A stretch of 44,979 bases of DNA from Bacteroidaceae bacterium (lineage in GTDB: Bacteria > Bacteroidota > Bacteroidia > Bacteroidales > Bacteroidaceae): contig BLLV01000017.1 in NCBI GenBank assembly GCA_011959205.1, forward strand, positions 1-44,979, in the 5' to 3' direction. The notes under the pieces are model-generated. The model saw only the letters and a list, made by a program, of their open reading frames with translations. It was not told the origin of the DNA and ran no database searches. Below, in pieces: positions 18,466 through 27,844 of the stretch (its first letter is position 1; each line of letters opens with the position of its first letter). The position numbers and the translations under genes are program-made.

Positions 18466-19820
18466 ATGAAAATGACCACTATTTTATGCTGTATTGTTTT
18501 TTTGTTTGTGTCAATGTTATCTGCTGTTGCCCGACAGCAGGAGAAGCCCCGGGTTATTGTCACTACGGATGGTGAGATTGACGATCAAAGTTCTATGATT
18601 CGTTTTCTTATGTATTCTTCTGATTATGATGTCGCAGGCATTGTTCAAGTCAATGGGGTACAGAAAGACGGACATAGCAAAGATAAATGGATCGAATCAC
18701 AAATTGCCAAATATGCGGAATGTCTGCCTAATTTGAGGAAACATAATCCCGATTATCCCGATGCTGAATATCTGCTAAGTGTCTTGGCGGTTGGTAATGA
18801 GAACAGAGAGGACTTGCATAAATTGCCTCCTTTACTGTCTGATAGCGAGGGGGCACAGCTCATCATAAGGACATTGCTTGATTCTGATCCGAGGCCTGTT
18901 CATATTTTAGCATGGGGTGGAGCCAACACCCAAGCCAATGCCTTATGGCAGATCAAGCAGAAATATTCTGCTGCAGAATGGGCAAAAGCGGTATCAAAAG
19001 CCAGATTATATTGTATTTGGTATCAAGACGGTGGTGGAAAATGGATAGAAGAGAATCTTCCTGAAATCATTATTTATGAATCGGGTGTGCCGGATCATGA
19101 TGGAGGGTGGAGATATGTATGGGATTACATGAGTGTGGACTATTATTTTAAGAACAGACTTAGTAAAAATTCAAAAGAGTTGCAACAGATCATGGATAAA
19201 CCTTGGTTGGCTGACCATATTCAGAATGGGCACGGACCACTTTGTGCCGCCTATCCTCAGGAATATACCAGTGAGGGGGACCTCCTTCTTTTATGCCTCT
19301 TGTACGTAATGGACTTGAACAGCATACAGACTATACATTAGGAGGATGGGGAGGACGTCCGGAGTATAAAAATGGCAATCACATGCAAGATGGGAATGAT
19401 TTGAAAAACGGTGTGCCGGATTCGCATTATACTTTCCAGCGTTGGTTGCCTGCTATACAAAATGACTGGGCGGCCCGTGCCGACTGGTGCGTGGCTGATG
19501 AATATTCAAAGGCAAACCATCAGCCTGTTGCCCGGATATTGGGAGAAAGTGTACGCACAGTTCGGCCGGGAGAAAAAATAATACTGGATGCCTCTCCTTC
19601 ATTTGACCCTGATAAAGATCTATTGTCTTACCAATGGTGGCAATATCGGGAAGCAGGCAGCGTGCAAACAGAGGTGGTTATAAAGCACGCCGATGCGAAG
19701 AGAGCGGAGATAATTGTACCGGATAATCCGGGTAAACAATTACATTTGATACTTGAACTTACAGATAATGGAACACCTAATCTAAAGTCTTATAAAAGAG
19801 TGATTCTGAATGTGAATTAA
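18466..19820 (+). pseudogene. DUF1593 (Sde0182-like, nucleoside-hydrolase-like) gene interrupted by a frameshift
   Basis: Two overlapping frames encode the two halves of one protein. The first, from the signal-peptide start MKMTTILCCIVFLFV at 18466, carries the nucleoside-hydrolase-like domain (VIVTTDGEIDDQSSMIRFL, HILAWGGANTQANALWQIK, HGPLCAAYPQEYTSEGD). It then leaves the family sequence and stops at 19341. The second frame begins matching at about 19281 (PPSFMPLVRNGL, GGWGGRPEY) and continues to 19820 with the Ig-like C-terminal domain (RPGEKIILDASPSFDPD). The break lies between 19275 and 19292, next to a run of five Gs at 19275-19279. Adding one base there restores a continuous reading of about 452 residues. 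It may be a real pseudogene, a phase-variable tract or a sequencing error. The family is found in cell-wall glycan loci; its reaction is not established. A signal peptide implies periplasmic or outer location. Confidence 0.8.
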
Positions 19821-19868
19821 CTTCCTGTATGAATTTTCGTCTGTGTTGCCATGTTGTTTTGAGCAGGC

Positions 19869-21596
19869 CTACACTTCTTCCATCCGCTCCAGCTCCCATC
19901 CCCGGAACTGCATGATAATACAGTGCAGTTTCGTGTTCTGTACCAATTGCCGCACCCGGGGTGCGGCAGCATATTCCTTAATTTGTTCTACCGCTTCCTG
20001 CCATTGTGTCCGGGCTTTCTCTTCCGTGTCCTTCACCGGCAGATACTTCAGTTCAAGAATATAGCTATGCTTCACCTCGTAACGCATCAGGTCCGGCATG
20101 AGGAAGAGGTCGCAGTAACCGTGGTTCAGTTCCATTTCCGGAGCCATCAAGTAATAAGCGTTTACGCTGAGGTAGGCGGTGAAGAAACCTTGTATATTGC
20201 GTTCGCCTTCCATGGCACTACGTACGGATGAATTTTCCTTGTAGGCATGGGCAATAAATTCCAGCGTTTCGCGCCAATGACCTTCGTAAGCCATTTCATC
20301 GAACAGGTCCATCAAGTTGTTCAGGTTGATATGGCGTTTGTCCTGGTATTCCTCCAGCATGAATTCGTAATACTGTTTGCGCACATTATAGTTGGGGATA
20401 CTCAATACCAGGCGGCTGCCGCGTGTGGCAGTGATGGTCAGCATGCCATAATAGAAGAGCAGGCTGGGGAAGATTTCGGGTTTGGCGATTTCCTTGGCTG
20501 GGAAGGTGGTGATCAGGTTGGTGATAATTTGCCCTTCTTCGGTGATTTTACGTAATACGCCCTTGCGGTTGCCGTCCAGCTTGTCCAGCTGGATCAGTTT
20601 CTTCATTTTGTTGTAGTCCGTACGGGTATTGGGATCTATCATCTCTTTAGGAGATTTGCCCAGCGTGATGTAATTGCGCAGGTAGTAAAGTACCATGTCG
20701 CAATTGAACATTTTCGGGTCGCGTTTCAGGCTCTCTTCTGCGAAACAGTAATTATTATACCACGGTTTCATTTCCCGGATCATTGCTTCAATGTCCGCGT
20801 CGGCCTGGAGCTGTCCGGCATCTTTATAATATTGAAACATGGTGCGCACGTCCGTCTCGCTGAATCCCAGCATCATGTTGAACTGGTAGTCGGTACTGAT
20901 ATTCCAGCCGATGTTGAATCCGCTGGTCAGGTCGTCCAAGGTGACGGGGCTGACGCCGGTCATGAAGATGCGCTCGAACATGCCTTTGAATTTCTTGAAT
21001 ATTTCACGGTAAAATCCGCTGGCATGGGTCAGGGCATGGTAAACGTCTTTTCCCTGCTCGTTCAGAACGATGTTAGTAAAGTTATCGTATTCGTCGATGA
21101 TGAGGTAAAGTTTCATTCCGGATTCAGCCGCATGCAGGTTCAGGTAGTTCAGCTTGCTGACAAAGTCGGGCTGTTCTTCCATCTTTTGTGCAAATCCGGG
21201 AAAATAATAAGGCTCATACACTTTGCCGAACAGGTCCATCACCATGCCGCAATAGTTATTGAAATTTTCTTCCAGTGAACCGCTTCCGCCACTGGCGCGC
21301 GAGAAATCAAGATACACCACCTGAAATTTACCTTGCAGGGGCGTGGGGCGGCTGCCTATCCACAGATTGCCGAAGCGTTTCTGGAACTTTTCTTTCTGTG
21401 CTATGTCATAATAAGCACGCAGCATACTCAAAAAAATACTCTTGCCGAAGCGGCGGGGACGGATAAAGAACAGGTTTCGGGGCTGCTTTTCCAGCAAAGG
21501 CAGAAACATGGTTTTGTCTACATAATACATGTTCTGCTCTGCCACTTCCACGAAGTTGGCAATGCCATAGGGGATTTCTTTTATATTTTCCATCAT
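19869..21596 (-). CDS. AAA-ATPase-like protein with C-terminal PD-(D/E)XK nuclease-like domain
   Basis: This cytoplasmic protein of about 575 residues belongs to the AAA-ATPase_like / PDDEXK_9 (DUF1703) group, which is present in many copies in Bacteroidales. The N-terminal part has YYVDKT, the Walker A-like RPRRFGKS and Walker B LIIDEYD. The middle has the family run MTGVSPVTLDDLTSGFNI. The C terminus has YILELKYL, the E-x-K of a PD-(D/E)XK core. The start at 21596 (MMENIKEIPYG) matches the usual family N terminus. An in-frame ATG at 21632 is only 6 nt from the -7 element and is therefore unlikely. The biological role of the family is unknown; defence or mobile-element links have been proposed. 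It has its own promoter and no functional link to the flanking PUL. Confidence 0.88.
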   Translation of the reverse strand: MMENIKEIPYGIANFVEVAEQNMYYVDKTMFLPLLEKQPRNLFFIRPRRFGKSIFLSMLRAYYDIAQKEKFQKRFGNLWIGSRPTPLQGKFQVVYLDFSRASGGSGSLEENFNNYCGMVMDLFGKVYEPYYFPGFAQKMEEQPDFVSKLNYLNLHAAESGMKLYLIIDEYDNFTNIVLNEQGKDVYHALTHASGFYREIFKKFKGMFERIFMTGVSPVTLDDLTSGFNIGWNISTDYQFNMMLGFSETDVRTMFQYYKDAGQLQADADIEAMIREMKPWYNNYCFAEESLKRDPKMFNCDMVLYYLRNYITLGKSPKEMIDPNTRTDYNKMKKLIQLDKLDGNRKGVLRKITEEGQIITNLITTFPAKEIAKPEIFPSLLFYYGMLTITATRGSRLVLSIPNYNVRKQYYEFMLEEYQDKRHINLNNLMDLFDEMAYEGHWRETLEFIAHAYKENSSVRSAMEGERNIQGFFTAYLSVNAYYLMAPEMELNHGYCDLFLMPDLMRYEVKHSYILELKYLPVKDTEEKARTQWQEAVEQIKEYAAAPRVRQLVQNTKLHCIIMQFRGWELERMEEV

Positions 21597-21637
21597 TGCT
21601 TCTGTTGTCTTTAGTTCATATCCGGATATCAATAAAA

Positions 21638-21669
21638 CAAAGATAGTCTATTCTTACTGAAGGAACAAA
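21638..21669 (-). promoter_or_regulatory. Consensus Bacteroides promoter for the AAA-ATPase gene
   Basis: On the minus strand TTTG (21669-21666) and TATCTTTG (21645-21638) match the -33 and -7 elements exactly, with 20 bp between them. Transcription would start near 21631, which places the start codon at 21596 or 21593. Confidence 0.75.
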
Positions 21670-21746
21670 GGAAATAAAGTTTTTAATAGAAAGAAGATGT
21701 TCAAGGTGAGTTATGCGCTTGAAAAAAAGGAGGGTTACTGGGCCTG

Positions 21747-21799
21747 AAAAAAGGGTGCGCTAAAAGCCATGTTCATTGTTTAGGCCTTTTGGCACACCC
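21747..21799 (-). terminator. Rho-independent terminator of nadB
   Basis: On the minus strand an arm at 21799-21783 (GGGTGTGCCAAAAGGCC) pairs with 21768-21753 (GGCTTTTAGCGCACCC), with one bulge and G-U pairs, followed by six Ts at 21752-21747. It lies 25 nt past the nadB stop codon. Confidence 0.88.
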
Positions 21800-21823
21800 T
21801 CTTGGTGAGTTCTAAAAATAGAT

Positions 21824-23413
21824 CTATGATTTCTTTTCTGTCGCCGCGTGCGGATAATCAATGGTATAATGCAGGCCGCGGCTTTCTTTCCGCTCCATGG
21901 CCTGGCGGGTGATCAAATATCCGATGTTGATCATGTTACGCAGTTCGCAAAGCTCGCGCGAAGCCTTGCTGCGTTTGAACAGGCGTTCGGTTTCTTCATA
22001 CAGGATATCCAACCGGTTCCATGCACGGATCAGCCGGGTATTGCTTCGTACAATGCCTACGTATGCTTCCATAATCTGGTTCACCTCCTTCATGCTTTGG
22101 GTAATCAGTACCCGCTCCTCATTGTTCATGGTTCCTTCATCGTTCCATTCGGGTATGTCTTCGTTAAAGTCATACCGGTCGAGTACGCTCAGCGCATGTT
22201 TGGCTGCCGCGTCCGCATAAACCACTGCTTCTATCAGCGAGTTGGATGCCAGACGGTTGCCTCCGTGGAGACCGGTGCATGAGCATTCGCCGATGGCATA
22301 CAGGCGGTTGATGCTGGATTGCCCGTCCAAGTCCACCTTGATACCTCCGCACAGGTAATGAGCCGCCGGAGCCACAGGAATATAGTCTTTGGTGATATCA
22401 ATGCCCAGGCTGAGGCATTTCTTATAAATATTGGGGAAATGTTTCTTTGTTTCTTCCGGATCCTTGTGGGTTACATCCAGATAGACATGATCCTCACCAC
22501 GCTGCTTCATCTCGTTGTCAATAGCACGTGCCACGATGTCGCGCGGAGCCAGTGACAGGCGCGGGTCATATTTCTGCATGAACTCTTCACCGTCTTGATT
22601 CTTTAACACTGCGCCATAACCACGCATGGCTTCGGTGATAAGGAAACTGGGACGGTCTCCCGGATGGAAGAGTGCGGTGGGATGGAATTGTATGAATTCC
22701 ATGTCCTTTACCGCTCCTTTGGCACGATATACCATGGCGATGCCGTCACCCGTAGCTACCAGCGGATTGGTGGTGTTGCGGTAAACCGCCTCACATCCGC
22801 CCGTTGCCATTACCGTCACTTTGGACAGGAACGTATCTACTTCTCCGGTTTTCTCGTTCAGCACGTATGCTCCGAAACATTTGATGCCCGGTGTATGGCG
22901 GGTGACGATAATTCCCAGATGATGTTGGGTAATGATTTCCACCGCATAGTGGTCTGTAAATAGGGTGATATGGGGATGGGCCTTGACGGCTTTTATCAGG
23001 CTGGTCTGTATTTCGGCGCCGGTATTGTCTTTGTGGTGCAGGATACGGAATTCCGAGTGGCCTCCTTCCTTGTGAAGGTCGAATTCTCCATTTTCGTTCT
23101 TGTCGAAGTCCACTCCCCATTTCACCAGTTCCTGGATTTGTGCGGGAGCTTCGCGCACCACTTTTCCCACAGCTGCGGGATCGTTTATCCAGTCGCCCGC
23201 TATCATTGTGTCTTCAATGTGCTTTTCAAAATTATCCACTTTCAGGTTGGTAACGGCTGAGATACCTCCCTGGGCAAAATAGGTGTTGGCTTCTTCCAGT
23301 CCTGCCTTACAAATCAGGGCGACTTTACCTTTATGGGCCACTTTCAGTGCGAAACTCATTCCGGCAAGTCCTGAGCCGATAACAAGGAAATCGAATTTTT
23401 TAACCATGATCAT
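21824..23413 (-). CDS. nadB: L-aspartate oxidase
   Basis: NadB oxidises L-aspartate to iminoaspartate with FAD, the first step of de novo NAD synthesis in the cytoplasm. The protein of about 529 residues has the FAD-binding GSGLAGMSFAL near the N terminus and the family runs NTYFAQGGISA, HSEFRILHHKD, EFIQFHPTAL, CGGIKVDLDG, ECSCTGLHGGNRLASNSLIEA. The C-terminal helical domain ends near the stop. The start is 23413 (MIMVKKFD) or the ATG two codons later. An ATG at 23452 lies upstream of the -7 promoter element and can be excluded. nadA and nadC are not in the window, so the gene stands alone between its promoter and terminator. Length is normal for the family. Confidence 0.97.
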   Translation of the reverse strand: MIMVKKFDFLVIGSGLAGMSFALKVAHKGKVALICKAGLEEANTYFAQGGISAVTNLKVDNFEKHIEDTMIAGDWINDPAAVGKVVREAPAQIQELVKWGVDFDKNENGEFDLHKEGGHSEFRILHHKDNTGAEIQTSLIKAVKAHPHITLFTDHYAVEIITQHHLGIIVTRHTPGIKCFGAYVLNEKTGEVDTFLSKVTVMATGGCEAVYRNTTNPLVATGDGIAMVYRAKGAVKDMEFIQFHPTALFHPGDRPSFLITEAMRGYGAVLKNQDGEEFMQKYDPRLSLAPRDIVARAIDNEMKQRGEDHVYLDVTHKDPEETKKHFPNIYKKCLSLGIDITKDYIPVAPAAHYLCGGIKVDLDGQSSINRLYAIGECSCTGLHGGNRLASNSLIEAVVYADAAAKHALSVLDRYDFNEDIPEWNDEGTMNNEERVLITQSMKEVNQIMEAYVGIVRSNTRLIRAWNRLDILYEETERLFKRSKASRELCELRNMINIGYLITRQAMERKESRGLHYTIDYPHAATEKKS

Positions 23414-23426
23414 ATACTTTATGCCG

Positions 23427-23434
23427 CAAAGGTA
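23427..23434 (-). promoter_or_regulatory. -7 promoter element of nadB
   Basis: On the minus strand TACCTTTG matches TAnnTTTG exactly, 13 nt before the chosen start codon. No good -33 TTTG is seen. Confidence 0.5.
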
Positions 23435-23759
23435 AAGAAAACCTTTGTTCATTGTACTTTATCAAGCCGCTTTTTGTTCCTTATTTTTTTCTGAGGGAAA
23501 AAATATGTTTTATAGTAACCTCATTCGCTATTATAACAGGACTTTAAGTTCCGGGCGTCTGTGGAAGAGATGAAAGGGAGGAGCTTTCCGGTGAAAGTCG
23601 TTCCCGGACTACGGATCAATCTCTTTTTGTCCGATGAAACCGGCGTGTGGATGAGCAATTGATTGCAAAAACTATAAAAAACATTTCATTCCACTCCGCA
23701 ATCCGAATAAATATCGTATTTTCGAAAAATATTTCTAACCTTAAGAACAATAAACTATT
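23435..23759. other. Divergent intergenic region between nadB and the GH2 gene
   Basis: No gene is supported. A 41-codon open frame ending at 23662 has no recognisable content. Before the GH2 gene, TATTTTCG at 23717-23724 is a one-mismatch -7 candidate without a -33 partner. The last 80 bases are AT-rich, as expected for a promoter. Confidence 0.4.
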
Positions 23760-26700
23760 ATGCGAAGATTAGCCGTCGGCTTATTATTATGCTGCTTTAC
23801 CATGCAGAGCCATGCAAAGGCAGAACCTTTGAAAGGCTTTTACTATGCCTCGGTACAAACTCCTGAAGGAAATGAATGGGAGTCACCCGGGAACCTGGCG
23901 TTGAACAAGGAACAACCTCACGCTTATTTTTTCTCTTTCCAGGATAAGGAGAGTGCCCGGAAGGTGTTGCCTGAAAACAGTGCGTACTGGCAGTCTCTGA
24001 ACGGAGACTGGAAATTCAACTGGGTTCCTAATCCCGAAGAACGATCTAAAGATTTCTATCAAACGGAGTTCGACGTATCGGGATGGGACAACATTCCGGT
24101 TCCGTCCAACTGGAATATCTATGGAATCCAAAAAGACGGGACACAAAAGTATGGAACCCCCATCTATGTAAACCAACCTGTGATTTTCCAGCACAAAGTA
24201 GCGGTGGACGACTGGCGCGGAGGGGTCATGCGTACTCCCCCGGCTTACTGGACCACTTTCAAGGCGCGTAACGAGGTAGGTTCTTACCGCCGTGAATTCA
24301 CCGTTCCCGAAGACTGGGACGGAAAAGAAGTATTCATCCATTTTGATGGCGTGGACTCATTCTTCTATCTCTGGATCAATGGCCGGTACGTAGGTTTCTC
24401 GAAAAACTCGCGCAACACTGCCAGCTTCAATATAACCGACTACCTGGTGAAAGGTACGAACATAGTAGCTGCCGAAGTTTACCGCAGCTCGGACGGCTCT
24501 TTCCTGGAAGCGCAGGATATGTTCCGCCTGCCGGGCATCTACCGCACCGTAGCCCTGACAGCCGTACCTAGGCTGCATGTACGGGATCTGGTAGCGACTC
24601 CCGATCTGGATGAAACCTATACCGACGGAGAACTGAGAATCCATGCAGACATCCGCAACCTCGGAAAGAAAGCCGCCAAAGGTTATTCCATGATCTATTC
24701 ACTGTATGCCAACAAACTGTATTCGGATGAGAACACGCCGGTGGCGGGAGTCACAGCCTATGCTCCGGTAGCCGTGGTCGAAGCCGGTGAAGAGCAAGGC
24801 ACGGAAGTGGTGATGAAGGTGAAAAAACCGGATCAATGGTCGGCTGAACTGCCTTACCGCTATACCTTGGTGGGCGAGCTGAAGGACAAAAAAGGACGCG
24901 TTGTCGAAACGGTTTCCACCATCGTGGGTTTCCGTGAAGTGGAAATCAAAGACACTCCCGCATCGGAGGACGAGTTCGGACTGGCCGGACGTTATTACTA
25001 CGTGAACGGCAAGACTGTGAAACTGAAAGGTGTGAACCGCCACGAAAGCAACCCGGGACTGGGGCACGCCATCACCCGCAAAATGATGGAGGATGAGATC
25101 ATGCTGATGAAGCGTGCCAACATCAACCATGTGCGTAACTCGCACTATCCCGATGATCCTTATTGGTATTATCTGTGTAACAAATACGGTATCTATCTGG
25201 AAGACGAGGCCAATATTGAATCGCACCAGTATTACTATGGGAAAGCCTCGCTGTCTCATCCGGTGGAATGGCGGGACGCCCATGTGGCGCGTGTGCTGGA
25301 AATGGTACATGCCAACATCAATAATCCTTCCATCGTTATCTGGTCGCTGGGTAATGAGGCGGGTCCCGGCAAGAACTTTGTGGAGGCGTATGACGCGCTG
25401 AAGAAGGTGGATACTTCGCGCCCGGTACAGTATGAGCGCAATAACGACATTGTGGACATGGGCTCCAACCAGTATCCTTCCATTTCATGGGTACGCGGTG
25501 CAGTGAAAGGTACATACGACATCAAGTACCCGTTCCATATCTCGGAATACGCTCATTCTATGGGGAACGCCTGCGGCAACCTGGTTGATTATTGGGAAGC
25601 GATGGAGTCGACCAACTTCTTCTGCGGTGGTGCTATCTGGGACTGGGTGGACCAGTCGATGTATAACTATACCAAAGACGGTGTACGCTATCTTGCCTAC
25701 GGAGGCGATTTCGGCGATACGCCCAACGACGGGCAATTCGTGATGAACGGCATTGTATTTGGCGATTTGGAGCCTAAACCGCAATATTATGAGGTGAAAA
25801 AGGTATATCAGCACATCGGCGTGAAGGCAATAGACACGGAAAAGGGAGTCTATGAAATTTTCAATAAATATTATTTCAAGGATTTGTCTGGCTTTGCCAT
25901 GAAATGGGCTTTGTACGAGAACGGGAAAGAGGTGGAGAGCGGTCTGCTGAATTCGGGAAAGATAGCCCCCCGTACCCGTATGCAAGTGTCTGTCCCCTAT
26001 AACTATGCCAAGCTGAAAGCTGATGCCGAATACTTTGTGAAGGTTCAATTCTTGCTGAAGGAAGACCGGCCGTGGGCACAAAAGAACTATGTCATGGCAG
26101 AAGAACAGCTACCTGTAAAGGCGGCGACCGGATTCAAACCGATGAACGAAGTAGCTGCGGAAGCAGGTGGAATAACAGTGGAAAAACAAGCGGATCCGCG
26201 TTTCTTGACGCTCAAGGGCGGGAACTTTACAGTCCGGTTTGATAATGAGGAAGGTACCATTTACAGCCTGAACTATGGCGGTGAAACAATTATCGCCGAC
26301 GGAAACGGTCCGCGTCTCGATGCTTTCCGTGCATTTACCAACAATGACAACTGGTTCTACCAGACTTGGTTTGAAGCAGGGTTGCATAACTTGAAGCACC
26401 GTGCCACTGTTTCCAAACTGATAGAACGGAAGGACGGTTCTGTGGTGTTGTTCTATACCGTAGAGTCACAGGCTCCGAATGCGGCGAAAATATTGGGCGG
26501 CACTTCCAGTGGCAAGAACAGTATTCAGGAACTGACAGACCGGAAGTTTGGAGAGGATGACTTCAAGTTCACCACCAACCAGGTATGGACGGTTTACCGC
26601 GACGGTTCCATCGAATTGCAGGCAAGCATAACCTCCAACCGTCCCAGTCTGGTACTGCCGCGTCTGGGCTATGTCATGAAAATGCCCCAACGTTATGGAA

Positions 26701-27782
26701 ACTTCACCTACTACGGGCGTGGGCCTGTCGAGAATTACGCCGACCGCAAGGTGGGACAGTTCATCGAATTGTATGAATCGACCGTTGCCGCCCAGTTCGC
26801 GAATTTCCCGAAACCCCAGGATATGGGCAATCACGAAGACGTGCGCTGGTGCGCGTTGACCGACAAGGCGGGCAAAGGAGCCCAGTTCATCGCTACCAGC
26901 CGTTTGTCCGTTTCGGCATTGCAGTATTCCGCACACGATCTGATTCTGGCGGGTCATCCTTATCAATTGCCTGAGGCAGGCGATACCTATCTGCACCTTG
27001 ACCTTGCCGTGACAGGCTTGGGCGGTAACAGTTGTGGCCAGGGCGGCCCGTTGGTTCCCGACCGCGTATTTGCCGGACAGAACCATACCGGTTTCATCAT
27101 CCGTCCCGCAGCGCAGGATCTGACGGCTGCCGCACAGGTAGCTGCCGCCGGTGATATTCCTTTGTCTGTAACCCGTACACGTGCGGGTATGGTGGAGCTT
27201 TCTTCCATTGACAAGCATGCGGCCATACTCTACACCGTAGGAAAGAGCAAAGCGGCCATTCCCTACACTGAACCCATCGATCTGCGTGGCGGCGGAGTGG
27301 TAACGGCTTGGTTCAAGGAAAATCCGGCAATCAAGTCCACAGTCACTTTCCCCAAAATAGAAACCATCCAGACCGAGGTGGTTTATGCCAGCAGCGAAGA
27401 AGTGTATGGCGGTAGCGCGAAGAATCTGGTGGACAATGATCCCAATACCATCTGGCACAGCATGTATTCCGTGACGGTAGCCAAATACCCTCATTGGGTG
27501 GATCTGGATGCCGGAGATGTGAAAAATATAACCGGGTTTACCTATTTGCCTCGTCAAGATAGCAATAATGGTAATATCAAAGACTATACCATCCATGTGA
27601 GTATGGATGGCAAAAACTGGGGAGAACCTGTGCAGAAAGGCACGTTCGCCAACAACAGGGATGCAAAGAAGGTGATTTTCAACCGGGTTGTGAAAGGACG
27701 GTATATCCGTTTCACAGCGTTGAGCGAACAGTCTGGACAGGATTTCGCTTCGGGAGCCGAGCTTTCCATCCTGGCCGAATAA
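23760..27782 (+). CDS. GH2 beta-galactosidase with C-terminal discoidin (CBM32-like) domain
   Basis: This 1340-residue secreted enzyme has a signal peptide (MRRLAVGLLLCCFTMQSHA). LacZ-type domains follow in order: sugar-binding jelly-roll about 50-270 (WQSLNGDWKFNW, IPVPSNW), Ig-like about 275-395, TIM barrel about 400-690, and the beta-galactosidase small chain about 820-1100 (YYGRGPVENYADRK, GGNSCGQGGP). The acid/base is Glu533 in WSLGNEAGPG and the nucleophile Glu596 in HISEYAHSMGN. About 300 extra residues compared with E. coli LacZ end in an F5/8-type C domain at about 1205-1340 (NLVDNDPNTIWHS, YTIHVSMDGKNWGEP, GRYIRFTALSE). Codons here end in G or C more often than in the SusC/D genes. 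It probably removes terminal beta-galactose from plant or host glycans in the periplasm or at the surface. It stands alone, with a separate promoter region and a hairpin 9 nt downstream, so membership in the PUL is uncertain. Confidence 0.95.
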   Translation: MRRLAVGLLLCCFTMQSHAKAEPLKGFYYASVQTPEGNEWESPGNLALNKEQPHAYFFSFQDKESARKVLPENSAYWQSLNGDWKFNWVPNPEERSKDFYQTEFDVSGWDNIPVPSNWNIYGIQKDGTQKYGTPIYVNQPVIFQHKVAVDDWRGGVMRTPPAYWTTFKARNEVGSYRREFTVPEDWDGKEVFIHFDGVDSFFYLWINGRYVGFSKNSRNTASFNITDYLVKGTNIVAAEVYRSSDGSFLEAQDMFRLPGIYRTVALTAVPRLHVRDLVATPDLDETYTDGELRIHADIRNLGKKAAKGYSMIYSLYANKLYSDENTPVAGVTAYAPVAVVEAGEEQGTEVVMKVKKPDQWSAELPYRYTLVGELKDKKGRVVETVSTIVGFREVEIKDTPASEDEFGLAGRYYYVNGKTVKLKGVNRHESNPGLGHAITRKMMEDEIMLMKRANINHVRNSHYPDDPYWYYLCNKYGIYLEDEANIESHQYYYGKASLSHPVEWRDAHVARVLEMVHANINNPSIVIWSLGNEAGPGKNFVEAYDALKKVDTSRPVQYERNNDIVDMGSNQYPSISWVRGAVKGTYDIKYPFHISEYAHSMGNACGNLVDYWEAMESTNFFCGGAIWDWVDQSMYNYTKDGVRYLAYGGDFGDTPNDGQFVMNGIVFGDLEPKPQYYEVKKVYQHIGVKAIDTEKGVYEIFNKYYFKDLSGFAMKWALYENGKEVESGLLNSGKIAPRTRMQVSVPYNYAKLKADAEYFVKVQFLLKEDRPWAQKNYVMAEEQLPVKAATGFKPMNEVAAEAGGITVEKQADPRFLTLKGGNFTVRFDNEEGTIYSLNYGGETIIADGNGPRLDAFRAFTNNDNWFYQTWFEAGLHNLKHRATVSKLIERKDGSVVLFYTVESQAPNAAKILGGTSSGKNSIQELTDRKFGEDDFKFTTNQVWTVYRDGSIELQASITSNRPSLVLPRLGYVMKMPQRYGNFTYYGRGPVENYADRKVGQFIELYESTVAAQFANFPKPQDMGNHEDVRWCALTDKAGKGAQFIATSRLSVSALQYSAHDLILAGHPYQLPEAGDTYLHLDLAVTGLGGNSCGQGGPLVPDRVFAGQNHTGFIIRPAAQDLTAAAQVAAAGDIPLSVTRTRAGMVELSSIDKHAAILYTVGKSKAAIPYTEPIDLRGGGVVTAWFKENPAIKSTVTFPKIETIQTEVVYASSEEVYGGSAKNLVDNDPNTIWHSMYSVTVAKYPHWVDLDAGDVKNITGFTYLPRQDSNNGNIKDYTIHVSMDGKNWGEPVQKGTFANNRDAKKVIFNRVVKGRYIRFTALSEQSGQDFASGAELSILAE

Positions 27783-27791
27783 GCCGATTCC

Positions 27792-27831
27792 ATACCGCGT
27801 GAAGCCGGATTCCGGCATCAGCGCGGTATGA
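27792..27831 (+). terminator. Strong two-part hairpin after the GH2 gene
   Basis: The outer arms CATACCGCG (27792-27800) and CGCGGTATG (27823-27831) are perfect, and an inner GCCGG/CCGGC pair extends the stem. A TTTTA follows at 27837-27841, too weak for certainty. It is probably the GH2 terminator or a 3' stabilising stem. Confidence 0.6.
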
Positions 27832-27844
27832 GCCATTTTATAAA

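Noticed and set aside
18466-19820. Programmed ribosomal frameshift in the DUF1593 gene
   Set aside because: There is no slippery heptamer with downstream structure that I can see, and the family is not known for it. A plain indel is simpler.
23537-23662. 41-codon open frame upstream of the GH2 gene (reads DFKFRASVEEM at its start)
   Set aside because: Short, no recognisable family, no start context, and open frames of this length occur by chance.
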